DNA of 21,454 nucleotides from CAYUHC01 sp964444555 (GTDB taxonomy: Bacteria > Patescibacteriota > Minisyncoccia > Phycocordibacterales > JACOZG01), in assembly GCA_964444555.1 (NCBI GenBank), contig CAYUHC010000013.1:1-21454 (forward strand). The letters run 5' to 3'. Numbering within the stretch: position 1 is the stretch's first letter; each line of letters opens with the position of its first letter. The notes under the pieces were generated by a model. It saw only the letters and a list, made by a program, of their open reading frames with translations. It was not told the DNA's origin and made no database searches. A program made the position numbers and the translations under genes. This document shows positions 1 to 6,914 of the stretch, piece by piece.

Positions 1-16
1 TCTAACACTAGTGTTT

Positions 17-946
17 TTAATGACATCGATCCGTGCGGTAGACCCAATCGAGAAGGGTTGTCATCTCGCCAAAGTGATCCGGCGAACCAAGAACGACAGC
101 GAGCAAGTGACCGCCACCCTGCTGATTTTCTAAAATTAAAAGCAAATTCTTTTCCGCCAGATCCGTCTGCCCCGTCTTGCCTCCCACCACCTCGGCCGGC
201 CAGCGTGTCGCGCCAAGCAGACGATTAGTGCTAATCATCGTGTGGTGATAGCCGCCCGCCGCGGCATAAAGCGCGGCACTGGGCTGACGAGTGATGGTCA
301 TCAGTGAAGGATTTTCTTGCCAGAGAGTTTTGGCGAGCTTAAGCAAATCTTGAGCCGTCGAACGATTAAGGTCGGCGCCCCCCAAGCTCGCGGGGTCCAA
401 GCCCGAAGGATTATAGTAGGCCGTCTCGCTCAAACCCAACTTCTTGGCTTCGCGATTCATCTGCCGCACAAAGTCGTCTCCCCCTTGGCGAGCTAGCGCC
501 GCAGCGGCATAATTACTCGACTCAATCAGCAAAGATTGGAGCAAGCCGTCGCGCGTGAGCTGATCGCCGGAGCGAAATTGCGAAAAGTCGGTCGGCCAAA
601 CTTGGTCAGCGGGAGCGATAGTAATAATCTCAGAATGATCGCCTGACGCGGCCAAGCGGGCCGTCATCAGTTTGGTGATACTGGCAATTGGCAGAGCAAA
701 GTCTCCGGCCTTCTCCACCACAATTTCTAAATCACCATCAGCGGGCAAATAGCCCACCGCGTAAGCGGTGGCGCGGAGGTCTGGTGGCGCCTCGGGCGCC
801 ACCAGCCGCACGCGCGCCGGCGCGGTGGCAACCGCGCCGGCGGCGGCCAACGACTCTTCCAATCGCCCATAAGAATTAACCAACGTCTGATGCGCCCAAC
901 TAGAAAGCGTAATGATCAAAGTCAGCGCCAACAAATGTTTCGCCAT
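17..946 (-). CDS. dacA: D-alanyl-D-alanine carboxypeptidase (peptidase S11 family)
   Basis: This is a penicillin-binding-protein-type serine hydrolase that trims the terminal D-Ala from peptidoglycan stem peptides outside the membrane. All three active-site motifs are visible: SITK (S89-K92), SSN (S143-N145) and KTG (K257-G259). Residues 4-19 form a hydrophobic signal peptide or anchor. At 309 residues it has the catalytic domain but no C-terminal PBP5-type beta domain and no membrane-binding tail, so anchoring would depend on the N-terminus. The ATG at 944-946 lies 8 bases after an extended -10 promoter (TGATATTCT), so the transcript is probably almost leaderless. Together with ddl elsewhere in the window it indicates a D-Ala-D-Ala wall. 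The family call is firm; the exact paralogue (DacA, DacC or DacF type) is not decided. Confidence 0.93.
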   Translation of the reverse strand: MAKHLLALTLIITLSSWAHQTLVNSYGRLEESLAAAGAVATAPARVRLVAPEAPPDLRATAYAVGYLPADGDLEIVVEKAGDFALPIASITKLMTARLAASGDHSEIITIAPADQVWPTDFSQFRSGDQLTRDGLLQSLLIESSNYAAAALARQGGDDFVRQMNREAKKLGLSETAYYNPSGLDPASLGGADLNRSTAQDLLKLAKTLWQENPSLMTITRQPSAALYAAAGGYHHTMISTNRLLGATRWPAEVVGGKTGQTDLAEKNLLLILENQQGGGHLLAVVLGSPDHFGEMTTLLDWVYRTDRCH

Positions 947-954
947 GCCTTGTC

Positions 955-963
955 AGAATATCA
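955..963 (-). promoter_or_regulatory. Extended -10 promoter of the carboxypeptidase gene
   Basis: The minus strand reads TGATATTCT, a TGn motif followed by a -10-like hexamer. Only 8 bases separate the hexamer from the ATG, so transcription should begin at or next to the start codon. No convincing -35 box was found. Confidence 0.5.
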
Positions 964-977
964 CATCACCAGCCACG

Positions 978-1013
978 AGAAAACCGCTCGGCTTACGCTT
1001 GGAGCGGTTTTCT
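978..1013 (-). terminator. Terminator-like hairpin after the DUF378 gene
   Basis: A perfect 12-base inverted repeat (978-989 with 1002-1013) encloses a 12-base loop. It lies just past the stop of the DUF378 gene. The T stretch is inside the 3' arm instead of after it, so termination may be only partly efficient. Confidence 0.55.
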
Positions 1014-1030
1014 AGATTAACTAAGCGAGA

Positions 1031-1255
1031 TTACATCCCGGCGCTCCCGTTCTTCTTGCCCCCAAAGAGCAAAACCAAAGCAGAGAGACCAACTAAGACG
1101 TAGACGATCGCTTCGACGCTAGGGATGCCACCTAAAATTAGGTTAACAACGTTCCAGTTACTGCCAGCCAATGAGCCAACACCAACTAGACCCCAGTTCA
1201 AAGCACCGATGATCACGAGCACATAGGCGAGCTTAGCCAAAGGTCCTTTGTTCAT
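1031..1255 (-). CDS. DUF378 family small membrane protein
   Basis: A 74-residue protein with two predicted membrane segments (about residues 8-28 and 44-64). It carries the pattern that marks the DUF378 (YuzA-like) family: an ALNWGLVG stretch after the first helix and a central VEAIVYVLVG segment. The function of the family is unknown. The C-terminus is short, polar and lysine/glycine rich (GGKKNGS) and probably cytoplasmic. It appears to be a single-gene unit, with a TATAAT box about 57 bases upstream and a hairpin just after the stop. No Shine-Dalgarno sequence precedes the ATG; the leader is AT-rich. Confidence 0.85.
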   Translation of the reverse strand: MNKGPLAKLAYVLVIIGALNWGLVGVGSLAGSNWNVVNLILGGIPSVEAIVYVLVGLSALVLLFGGKKNGSAGM

Positions 1256-1311
1256 AATAATATTTTTATGTTCTATCGACCTTTACTTAATTCCATTTAC
1301 GGGACTCTATA

Positions 1312-1317
1312 ATTATA
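1312..1317 (-). promoter_or_regulatory. -10 box of the DUF378 gene
   Basis: A perfect TATAAT on the minus strand would give a leader of roughly 50 bases. The -35 region does not match the consensus. Confidence 0.45.
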
Positions 1318-1374
1318 TCGAATCCATCTATAGATGAGCGAAAGATTTATCCACAGGCCGCTCGCAATTACCGG

Positions 1375-1445
1375 TGGACCTAGCGAGAATCGAACTCGCG
1401 CCTCTACAATGCGAATGTAGCGTCGTACCACTAGACTATAGGCCC
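1375..1445 (-). tRNA. tRNA-Ala (anticodon CGC)
   Basis: The minus strand folds into a full cloverleaf of 71 bases. The acceptor is GGGCCTA/TAGGTCC, with a G3-U70 wobble, the main alanine identity element. The anticodon stem CTACA/TGTAG closes loop TTCGCAT, giving anticodon CGC (codon GCG). The T arm is GCGAG-TTCGATT-CTCGC, the variable loop has 4 bases, and the discriminator is A. The gene does not encode the full CCA end: the following bases are CCG. It is a separate isoacceptor from the tRNA-Ala(UGC) at 3088-3163. Confidence 0.95.
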
Positions 1446-1477
1446 AGACCTGTTATTTATGCCATATTTTGAGAAAA

Positions 1478-1509
1478 GAAAAAAGCGCCGCCCAAAGATT
1501 GGACGGCGC
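1478..1509 (-). terminator. Intrinsic terminator of the cytidylate-kinase-like gene
   Basis: On the minus strand a GC-rich 9-base-pair stem (one G-U pair, arms 1485-1493 and 1501-1509) with a 7-base loop is followed by a run of T (A at 1478-1484 on the plus strand). It lies 23 bases after the stop of the kinase gene. Confidence 0.8.
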
Positions 1510-1532
1510 CAAGGAGGCCCAGGCCGGCGAGC

Positions 1533-2087
1533 TTACAAAGCCTGAGCCACGACGGCCGGTGACTGAAAGCCAGCTCCGGCGAGCACTAACTCGAAAACCT
1601 CTTCCCGAGAAAGATGGGTCGTATCGAGATGGAGATTGTACTTGGCGGGATTGTACGGGTCGGGGAACTTCTGGCTCAAGCGCTCCAGATCTTCTTGATC
1701 CCGTCGCGCGGTGTCGAAGCGAACCCGATCCAGAGTAGTCTCGCCCCTGTGTCGCCCATCAAAGATGCGTCGATAACGAGTCTCGGCTTCGCAAGTAAGC
1801 AGGACGCTAAAGACCCGACTGATCTCCCGCGTGGCCAGGAGAGACAACCGCCCCTCCACAACGCCCCACTGGTGATCCAAAACGAATTTACGAGCCATGG
1901 CATCCACGGCCGCGTCAAATTCCGCCGAACACTTGTACTTGTTGGGCTGCCGACTCAAGATTTCCCTCATGGTCTGCCCAGCCGAGAACATCGACCAGCC
2001 CAGATACTGACTTAGAGCTTCTGCCACGGTACTCTTGCCTGTGCCCGCCATACCACTGATGGCCACAAACCTTGTTCGTCCTTCCAC
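1533..2087 (-). CDS. Cytidylate-kinase-like P-loop nucleoside monophosphate kinase
   Basis: A 184-residue P-loop kinase. The Walker A loop GMAGTGKST is at residues 12-20, followed by the substrate-side segment FSAGQTMREIL, VVEGRLS, and a basic lid region with the arginines of RHRGETTLDRVRFD and RRDQED. This order matches the archaeal-type/second-class (d)CMP kinase family, which phosphorylates CMP or dCMP; the substrate is inferred from family resemblance. I chose GTG at 2085-2087 because a strong AGGAGGT ribosome binding site (2094-2100) lies 6 bases upstream. The frame stays open to 2135, but those extra 16 residues have no site and run into a hairpin. It is followed by its own terminator. 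Confidence 0.75.
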   Translation of the reverse strand: MEGRTRFVAISGMAGTGKSTVAEALSQYLGWSMFSAGQTMREILSRQPNKYKCSAEFDAAVDAMARKFVLDHQWGVVEGRLSLLATREISRVFSVLLTCEAETRYRRIFDGRHRGETTLDRVRFDTARRDQEDLERLSQKFPDPYNPAKYNLHLDTTHLSREEVFELVLAGAGFQSPAVVAQAL

Positions 2088-2133
2088 TCGAGCACCTCCT
2101 GTGCCAAAAAGAACTGACCGGTCGCCAAAAACC

Positions 2134-2165
2134 AATAAAACAGACCAGCGTAGGTCTGTTTTATT
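2134..2165. terminator. Perfect 13-bp hairpin between the membrane-protein and kinase genes
   Basis: A 13-base arm (2134-2146) and its exact complement (2153-2165) enclose a 6-base loop. The arms end in A/T-rich runs on both sides, so it could end transcription in either direction. On the minus strand it sits after the 93-residue membrane-protein gene and before the kinase gene. Confidence 0.65.
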
Positions 2166-2194
2166 TATGCCTTAAAAGATAATAAAAGTAAAGT

Positions 2195-2476
2195 CTATCG
2201 GGAAGTACTGGTGGCGATCATCCCCAAGGAATCACCACAACGCTCCAAAATATCGGAGAGATCGTCTCGTGAGGCGGCATTAGGCGTTGTCGTCCCCGTT
2301 AGATTCTCGCGGTTCCAACCCGCCAAATCCTCTAAACAGCTCGACAACTGGCTCTGCACATCGCTCAAGGATGAGACAACCGGCTCCTCTGACTCGGTAA
2401 ACAACATCACCCCTAACACGATTACCAAGATGACCAAAATTAACGTGGTCAACTGATATTTTCCTATTGTAGTCAT
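2195..2476 (-). CDS. Small membrane-anchored protein of unknown function
   Basis: A 93-residue protein with one N-terminal membrane segment (about residues 9-27) and a polar outer part of about 65 residues. The outer part has two cysteines (in SSCLEDL and ERCGDS) that could pair, and a Thr/Ser-rich middle. I recognise no family. Support for a real gene comes from a TATAGT box 6 bases before the ATG, the sensible membrane-plus-soluble architecture and the hairpin after the stop. The transcript would be leaderless. The role is unknown. Confidence 0.65.
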   Translation of the reverse strand: MTTIGKYQLTTLILVILVIVLGVMLFTESEEPVVSSLSDVQSQLSSCLEDLAGWNRENLTGTTTPNAASRDDLSDILERCGDSLGMIATSTSR

Positions 2477-2482
2477 GGCCCT

Positions 2483-2488
2483 ACTATA
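2483..2488 (-). promoter_or_regulatory. -10 box placing transcription start at the ATG of the 93-residue gene
   Basis: TATAGT on the minus strand ends 6 bases before the start codon, so initiation at the usual distance would give a leaderless message. Confidence 0.4.
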
Positions 2489-2608
2489 CTCCCCACCTCA
2501 TGAATTTTATCTGAAGTAGATTATTGAATTTCAGACTTCACCCTTTCGAATATTTTGATATGACCTCTTGTTTTTCTCACCAAACTTTCCTATAAATTAT
2601 TGCCATAG

Positions 2609-3049
2609 CTATTGTAGTTTTTGAAGGTAGTCAGTAATCATTTTTCGGGCAAACGGATTAAAACCACCATATGCTTTACCGACGATATAATCCTGGACTG
2701 GGACCCATTTCCATTCTGAAAACTTTTCCGGCTCCATGAGTTTTTCTTTTTGTTTTGTTGTGCAATAAAACATAAGAACCACATCGCCATCTTTCGCTCC
2801 AGGCACTTCACCGATAAAGTCTAGAATATCTAAATCCGTGATATTAACTTCTTCAGCAACTTCGCGTCGTAAAGTTTGTTCGATGGTTTCGCCAATGTCA
2901 GAACGACCACCCGGAATTGTCCAAACCGAAATCTTCTTCCACTTATCTGGTGTGTAATGACGATGGCCAATCAGAACTTTGCCATCCTTAACGATCACCG
3001 CGACTGGGCAGATAACACCATCGCCATTTTTTGTAAGTTGGTTTTCCAT
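2609..3049 (-). CDS. Nudix hydrolase
   Basis: A 146-residue protein with a complete Nudix box: G48-x5-E54-x7-R62-E63-V-A-E66-E67, with N69 where glycine is usual. The family hydrolyses nucleoside diphosphates linked to another group and needs Mg2+ or Mn2+. The segment KKISVWTIPGGRSDIGE resembles MutT and GDP-mannose-hydrolase-like members, but the substrate cannot be told. The gene and its flanks are visibly more AT-rich than most neighbours, and it lies directly after the 3' end of a tRNA gene, which suggests later acquisition. The ATG at 3047-3049 has only a weak purine-rich site (GAAGTAAG). Confidence 0.88.
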   Translation of the reverse strand: MENQLTKNGDGVICPVAVIVKDGKVLIGHRHYTPDKWKKISVWTIPGGRSDIGETIEQTLRREVAEEVNITDLDILDFIGEVPGAKDGDVVLMFYCTTKQKEKLMEPEKFSEWKWVPVQDYIVGKAYGGFNPFARKMITDYLQKLQ

Positions 3050-3087
3050 CTTACTTCAACAAATAATTAACCAAAACAAATTTCGTA

Positions 3088-3163
3088 TGGTGGACCGGAG
3101 AGGACTCGAACCCCCTACCTCCTCAGTGCAAATGAGGCGCTCTACCAGGTGAGCTACCGGCCC
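3088..3163 (-). tRNA. tRNA-Ala (anticodon UGC)
   Basis: Cloverleaf on the minus strand. The acceptor is GGGCCGG/CCGGTCC, again with G3-U70. The D stem is GCTC/GAGC. The anticodon stem CCTCA/TGAGG has loop TTTGCAC, giving anticodon TGC. The T loop is TTCGAGT and the discriminator is A. The CCA end is encoded (3088-3090), unlike in the CGC isoacceptor. It begins 18 bases after the ddl stop and may be processed from the ddl transcript. Confidence 0.96.
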
Positions 3164-3181
3164 GTCGTAATAACCCTACCG

Positions 3182-4144
3182 TTACTTACCCCTTAGCGCA
3201 AGCTGGATGACGTGATCCAAAAACTGCGGATAAGGGCAACCCACCGCCTCGAGCGCCTTGGGCAGGAGTGACTCTGGCGTCATACCAGGCAGACTATTAA
3301 CCTCAAGCACATAGAGGCCCCGAGGCGTCAGAATAAAGTCAGAACGAGAATAGTGCCGCAAGCCCAAAGACGAGTGCGCCAAGATCGCCGCCTGCTCGAT
3401 GGCGCGCTTCTCGGTATCGGAGAATAATCCCGGGCAAACTTCTTCCGTCGCGCCGCTATATTTGTCTTGATAGTCCCAAACTTTTTTGCCCGATGGCCGG
3501 CGAATTTCGATCGGCGGCAGAGCATAGATGGGCGCGTCACGAAAGTGGTCCACCACGCCACAGGTCGCCTCCCGACCGGCGATATATTCTTCTACCAAAA
3601 GATTAGGGGCGATGGCAAAGGCCTGCTCGATCACCTCGGCTAACTCGGGAAAAGTGCGAGCAAAAAATAATCCGACGGATGATCCGCGATCGGAGGGCTT
3701 GATCACCCACGGCGGCGCGACCTTCTCGTGCACTGCTCGCGCGTAATTGGTATGAGCGCCGCGCCGGAGCAGAACGCCCTGCGGCACCTTAAGTCCGGCG
3801 CGGCGAAAAACTTCCTTAGCCATCACCTTATTCATCCCCACCGCCGAGGCAAACGTTTGCGAACCAGTGTAGGGCACGGCCAAGAGATCAAGCTGGCTCT
3901 GTAACTTGCCATCCTCGCCATACTCACCATGCAGGGCGTTAAAGAGCACATCAACTTTCTTGGCGACCTGCTCTGGCGAGGTCGGGAGACCGAGCCAATG
4001 CCATCTCCCCTGTCGATCAATAAAAATGTCATGCCGCTCATAGTGCTCCGGCAAATGAGCCAGCACACTGCCGCCCGTCTTAAGCGAGACCTCATACTCG
4101 CTCGACGGCCCGCCCCGCAGCACGCCGACTTTGACGGTAGCCAT
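3182..4144 (-). CDS. ddl: D-alanine--D-alanine ligase
   Basis: An ATP-grasp ligase that joins two D-alanines for the peptidoglycan stem peptide in the cytoplasm. At 320 residues it has normal length. Visible signatures are the N-terminal GGPSSEYEVSL (11-21), HGEYGEDG (72-79), the ATP-binding KPSDRGSSVG (149-158), the flexible loop around YSGATEEVCPG (229-239) and the metal- and substrate-binding EVNSLPGMT (281-289). The ATG is 6 bases after the response regulator stop, so it is co-transcribed with the two-component pair. It supplies the D-Ala-D-Ala that the carboxypeptidase at 17-946 later trims. Confidence 0.96.
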   Translation of the reverse strand: MATVKVGVLRGGPSSEYEVSLKTGGSVLAHLPEHYERHDIFIDRQGRWHWLGLPTSPEQVAKKVDVLFNALHGEYGEDGKLQSQLDLLAVPYTGSQTFASAVGMNKVMAKEVFRRAGLKVPQGVLLRRGAHTNYARAVHEKVAPPWVIKPSDRGSSVGLFFARTFPELAEVIEQAFAIAPNLLVEEYIAGREATCGVVDHFRDAPIYALPPIEIRRPSGKKVWDYQDKYSGATEEVCPGLFSDTEKRAIEQAAILAHSSLGLRHYSRSDFILTPRGLYVLEVNSLPGMTPESLLPKALEAVGCPYPQFLDHVIQLALRGK

Positions 4145-4150
4145 GAGGGT

Positions 4151-4543
4151 TTAAGAGGTTGGGACCAAAAGTCGCGAGTTAATCTTTTCGACCACGTCGT
4201 CAAGAGTAAAGTTGGCCTTAATCAAAAAGTCGTCCGCTCCGGCCGCTTGCGCCTTCTCCACATCTTCGCGCTGACCAAGATTAGAAAAAACGATCACTGG
4301 CAAAGTCTTAAGCGTGGCGTGTTCGCGAATTCGTCGCAACACTTCGTATCCATCAATACCGGGCAACAAGAGATCCAACAGCACGAGAGCTGGTTTAGCT
4401 TCTTCGGCCACCGTAATCGCGCTCTCGCCATCTAAGGCCACGGCCACGCCGTAACCCTCTCGCTCCAATCGTTTAGCGGTGAGCGATCGCAGAAATTCGT
4501 CATCCTCAACAATCAAAATTTTGCCTTTTTGCTGTGGTTCCAT
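4151..4543 (-). CDS. Single-domain (CheY-like) response regulator
   Basis: A 130-residue receiver domain with no output domain. The acidic pocket is E13-D14-D15, the phosphoacceptor is D57 (LLDLLLPGIDG), the switch serine is S87 (VIVFSNLG) and the conserved lysine is K109 (FLIKANF). It begins 10 bases after the sensor kinase stop and is its probable partner. With no DNA-binding or enzymatic domain, it must act by protein contact or pass phosphate onward. Such stand-alone receivers also occur as CheY or Spo0F types, but there are no chemotaxis genes here. Confidence 0.93.
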   Translation of the reverse strand: MEPQQKGKILIVEDDEFLRSLTAKRLEREGYGVAVALDGESAITVAEEAKPALVLLDLLLPGIDGYEVLRRIREHATLKTLPVIVFSNLGQREDVEKAQAAGADDFLIKANFTLDDVVEKINSRLLVPTS

Positions 4544-4553
4544 ATGTTAGCCA

Positions 4554-5570
4554 TTATACTTTATTTTGCTTGAGGGGAATAGTAATAATGAAAGTTGTCC
4601 CCACCCCCTCAACGCTCTCAAAGCGGATCGTCCCACCATGACGCTCCACAATACTTTTGGCGATAGAGAGCCCCAAGCCGGTGCCCTGGGTGACGGACTT
4701 AGCGGCATTTGAGGAGCGGAAAAAGCGCTCAAAAATTTTGCCCTGTTCCGCGGCCGGGATGCCAATGCCCGAGTCCTTAACGCGCAACTCCACCTCCGGC
4801 GTCTCCGCCAAAACCCGATCGTCATTAATCGTAATCCGCACTTCGCCTCCTGGCCGACTGTACTTAATAGCATTGTCAATCAAATTTTCTAGCACCATGC
4901 TAAATTTGATGGGATCAATCACCGCTGGCGGCATATTGCTCTTGGGCTTATCGACGACTAGGCGGATGTTGCGCTCGACTAGACGCGCATTAAACTCAAA
5001 CGCCACGCTATCAACCATCTCGGTTAAGTCGATGGGCACAAACTTGTACTCATCGTGGCCGGTCTCAATATAATCTAGATTTAGCCAATCATTAATGACG
5101 GTAATAATCCGATTAACGCCGTCAAAGCCCTTGCTCAAAAAAGTTTTCTGATCTTCGGTCACTGGGCCCAACTCACCATTCAACATCATGTGGAAAGTCC
5201 ACTTAATCGCCGAGAGCGGCGTGCGCAATTGATGAGCCACCGAGCCCACAAAATCAGACTTGGCTTTATCCACGGCCTGCAGACGTTGATTGGCCGTCTC
5301 GGCCGTACGTAGTTTGTTTTCTAATTGCTTAACAGAGGCCTCCAGATCGCGATTAGCGCTCGCCAATACCCCCACCGACGCCTGATCGTTGCGGTGATCA
5401 CGGGCCGAAACGTAAGAAAAAATAATCGGCGCGACGACGGCCGCGGCCGCCAGAATCAAAATAAAAAATCGTAAACTAGCATTAAACGGCGAAAAATCGG
5501 TCGCCGCAAAAAAGGCGACGACGACCAAGAACAGTGTTAGATAATACCAAGCCAACACCGAGCGCTGCAT
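4554..5570 (-). CDS. Membrane sensor histidine kinase
   Basis: A 338-residue kinase with two membrane helices (about 7-24 and 34-52) joined by a loop of only about ten residues. A coiled-coil linker (about 70-105) leads to the HisKA domain with H113 in VAHQLRTPLSAIKW. The HATPase domain has the N box (N229, N233 in LENLIDNAIKYS), G1 box DSGIGIP (266-272), F box FERFF (280-284) and G2 box GTGLGLS (296-302). There is no extracytoplasmic sensor domain or PAS domain, so it probably senses the membrane itself or a partner protein. It starts 7 bases after the uvrC stop and is followed by its receiver and ddl. The signal is unknown. Confidence 0.94.
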   Translation of the reverse strand: MQRSVLAWYYLTLFLVVVAFFAATDFSPFNASLRFFILILAAAAVVAPIIFSYVSARDHRNDQASVGVLASANRDLEASVKQLENKLRTAETANQRLQAVDKAKSDFVGSVAHQLRTPLSAIKWTFHMMLNGELGPVTEDQKTFLSKGFDGVNRIITVINDWLNLDYIETGHDEYKFVPIDLTEMVDSVAFEFNARLVERNIRLVVDKPKSNMPPAVIDPIKFSMVLENLIDNAIKYSRPGGEVRITINDDRVLAETPEVELRVKDSGIGIPAAEQGKIFERFFRSSNAAKSVTQGTGLGLSIAKSIVERHGGTIRFESVEGVGTTFIITIPLKQNKV

Positions 5571-5577
5571 GCTCAGA

Positions 5578-6807
5578 TTATATCACACCACGCAAGCGAC
5601 GATGATAGTTAAGCGCAAAGCGGTGGGCCTCGGCGTTAAGCGTCACTAAAATATTTTTGTAAGATTCGATAAACGAAGCCGGACCACTAAGGCCGCGGGC
5701 ACGGTGACGCTCATCCTTAACAATCGAAATGACGGGAATAGTCAGACCATGATCACGCAAGACGCGATTGGCTACATTGGCTTGCGCGATACCGCCATCA
5801 ACCACCACCGCGCTCGGCAAGGGCCACTCGGGGTGAGTTAAGCGGCGCGTTAATACCTCGTAGAGATTGGCGGTATCGTCGGCGCGGCCGCTGGCCGCGC
5901 CGCGCAACTTAAACTTACGATACTGGTCCTTGGCCAGGGATTGGCCATAAGCCACCACCATCGAGCCCACGCTCGAAGTGCCGCTAATGTGAGCCACGTC
6001 ATAAGCTTCAAAACGCGGCTCACCAGAAGCGTCCAGCACCCGACTTTCGGGATCACCTCGCCGCAACAGCGACACATCCTGAATATGCTTAAGCGCAAAA
6101 ATTCGTCGCTTAAAGACTTCGGCCTGCTCAAAGTTTTGCTGACGCGCCGCCACCTTCATCTGCCGTTCTAACTGACTAAGTAAGGTCGCCTTCTTGCCTC
6201 GGAAAAATAAAATTAGATGGCGGATCAAGCGCCGGTATTCCACTGGACTAATCGTGCCGCCACAGACGCCGGGGCAAAGTCCGAGCTGGGCGTCAAAACA
6301 CAACTTCCCCGAGCGCGGCCGGCAGGTTGTCCGGAAAGGGAAAATTTTTCGAACAATTTTTAGCGCCTCTCTTAACTCACCCCCATGAGGAAAAGGTCCA
6401 AACACCACTTTGGGTTTATTCTCGCCGGTCAACAATTTAAGTTCCGCGCCGCGCATCGTCACTATCGCCGGAAATTCTTCGTTGGTAATCAAAACATACA
6501 AATAACTTTTGTCGTCCTTCTCGCGGCTATTGTACGGCGGTTGGTGTTTTTTGATTTGCTCGGACTCCAAAATCAGCGCCTCAAGCACCGAATCGGTTTG
6601 CAGATGAGTGATCGTATCGACCACTTCAATCATCGTAGCGATCCAGGCCGAACGCGTCTTGGTTAAATCGGAACGCCAATAACTTCTCACCCGCGAGCGA
6701 AGAGACGTGGCCTTGCCGATATACAAAATCTGCCGCCCCTGGCGGAAAAAATACACCCCCGGCGCATCGGGTAAGTTATCCACTTGTGACTTGATTTTTT
6801 CAGTCAT
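5578..6807 (-). CDS. uvrC: Excinuclease UvrC, short form lacking the C-terminal HhH domain
   Basis: The nuclease subunit of nucleotide excision repair, which cuts on both sides of a lesion marked by UvrB. Domains in order: GIY-YIG nuclease (GVY 17-19, YIG 29-31, R39); a Cys-rich segment (C162, C170, C178, C182); the UVR helix pair that binds UvrB (about 212-242); and the RNase-H-like nuclease with D270 (AYDVAHISG), D337 (VVVDGG) and H395 (EAHRFAL). The protein stops at residue 409, just after the RNase-H-like fold, where family members of about 600 residues continue into a tandem helix-hairpin-helix domain. The next gene begins 7 bases later, so this is not a frameshifted remnant. An extended -10 box (TGGTCTAAT) lies 9 bases upstream of the ATG. 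Confidence 0.92.
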   Translation of the reverse strand: MTEKIKSQVDNLPDAPGVYFFRQGRQILYIGKATSLRSRVRSYWRSDLTKTRSAWIATMIEVVDTITHLQTDSVLEALILESEQIKKHQPPYNSREKDDKSYLYVLITNEEFPAIVTMRGAELKLLTGENKPKVVFGPFPHGGELREALKIVRKIFPFRTTCRPRSGKLCFDAQLGLCPGVCGGTISPVEYRRLIRHLILFFRGKKATLLSQLERQMKVAARQQNFEQAEVFKRRIFALKHIQDVSLLRRGDPESRVLDASGEPRFEAYDVAHISGTSSVGSMVVAYGQSLAKDQYRKFKLRGAASGRADDTANLYEVLTRRLTHPEWPLPSAVVVDGGIAQANVANRVLRDHGLTIPVISIVKDERHRARGLSGPASFIESYKNILVTLNAEAHRFALNYHRRLRGVI

Positions 6808-6816
6808 AGCGTTACA

Positions 6817-6825
6817 ATTAGACCA
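6817..6825 (-). promoter_or_regulatory. Extended -10 promoter of the uvrC-kinase-regulator-ddl unit
   Basis: The minus strand reads TGGTCTAAT, ending 9 bases before the uvrC ATG. It would give a near-leaderless message. It lies in the only sizeable gap upstream of this run of closely spaced genes. Confidence 0.45.
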
Positions 6826-6862
6826 GAAAGCTCAAGAAGCACCAGCGCTTCTTTCCCCTCCG

Positions 6863-6914
6863 GACAGCATGGCGGTTTTGCGAATCCTACCCCCATGCTG
6901 TCTTTTTATTTTTG
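6863..6914 (+). terminator. Hairpin with rightward T-run next to the uvrA stop
   Basis: A 10-base inverted repeat (GACAGCATGG at 6863-6872, CCATGCTGTC at 6893-6902) is followed on the plus strand by TTTTTATTTTTG. This is the layout of an intrinsic terminator for rightward transcription, although no plus-strand gene lies to its left. On the minus strand it forms a hairpin right after the uvrA stop but without a T-run. Confidence 0.5.

Noticed and set aside
1469..1738. Plus-strand open frame of 89 codons at the end of the kinase gene
   Set aside because: It overlaps the kinase terminator and coding end, and it lacks a promoter or recognisable protein pattern.
2088..2135. Upstream ATG start for the cytidylate-kinase-like gene
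   Set aside because: The strong AGGAGGT site lies inside that extension and points to the GTG at 2087; the extension also runs into the hairpin.
3929..4435. Long plus-strand open frame (168 codons) opposite ddl and the response regulator
   Set aside because: It is antisense to two clearly conserved genes, has no ribosome binding site and its product has no family character.
5578..5600. UvrC as a pseudogene truncated by a frameshift
   Set aside because: No HhH-coding sequence remains in any frame downstream; the next gene starts 7 bases after a clean stop and all catalytic residues are kept.
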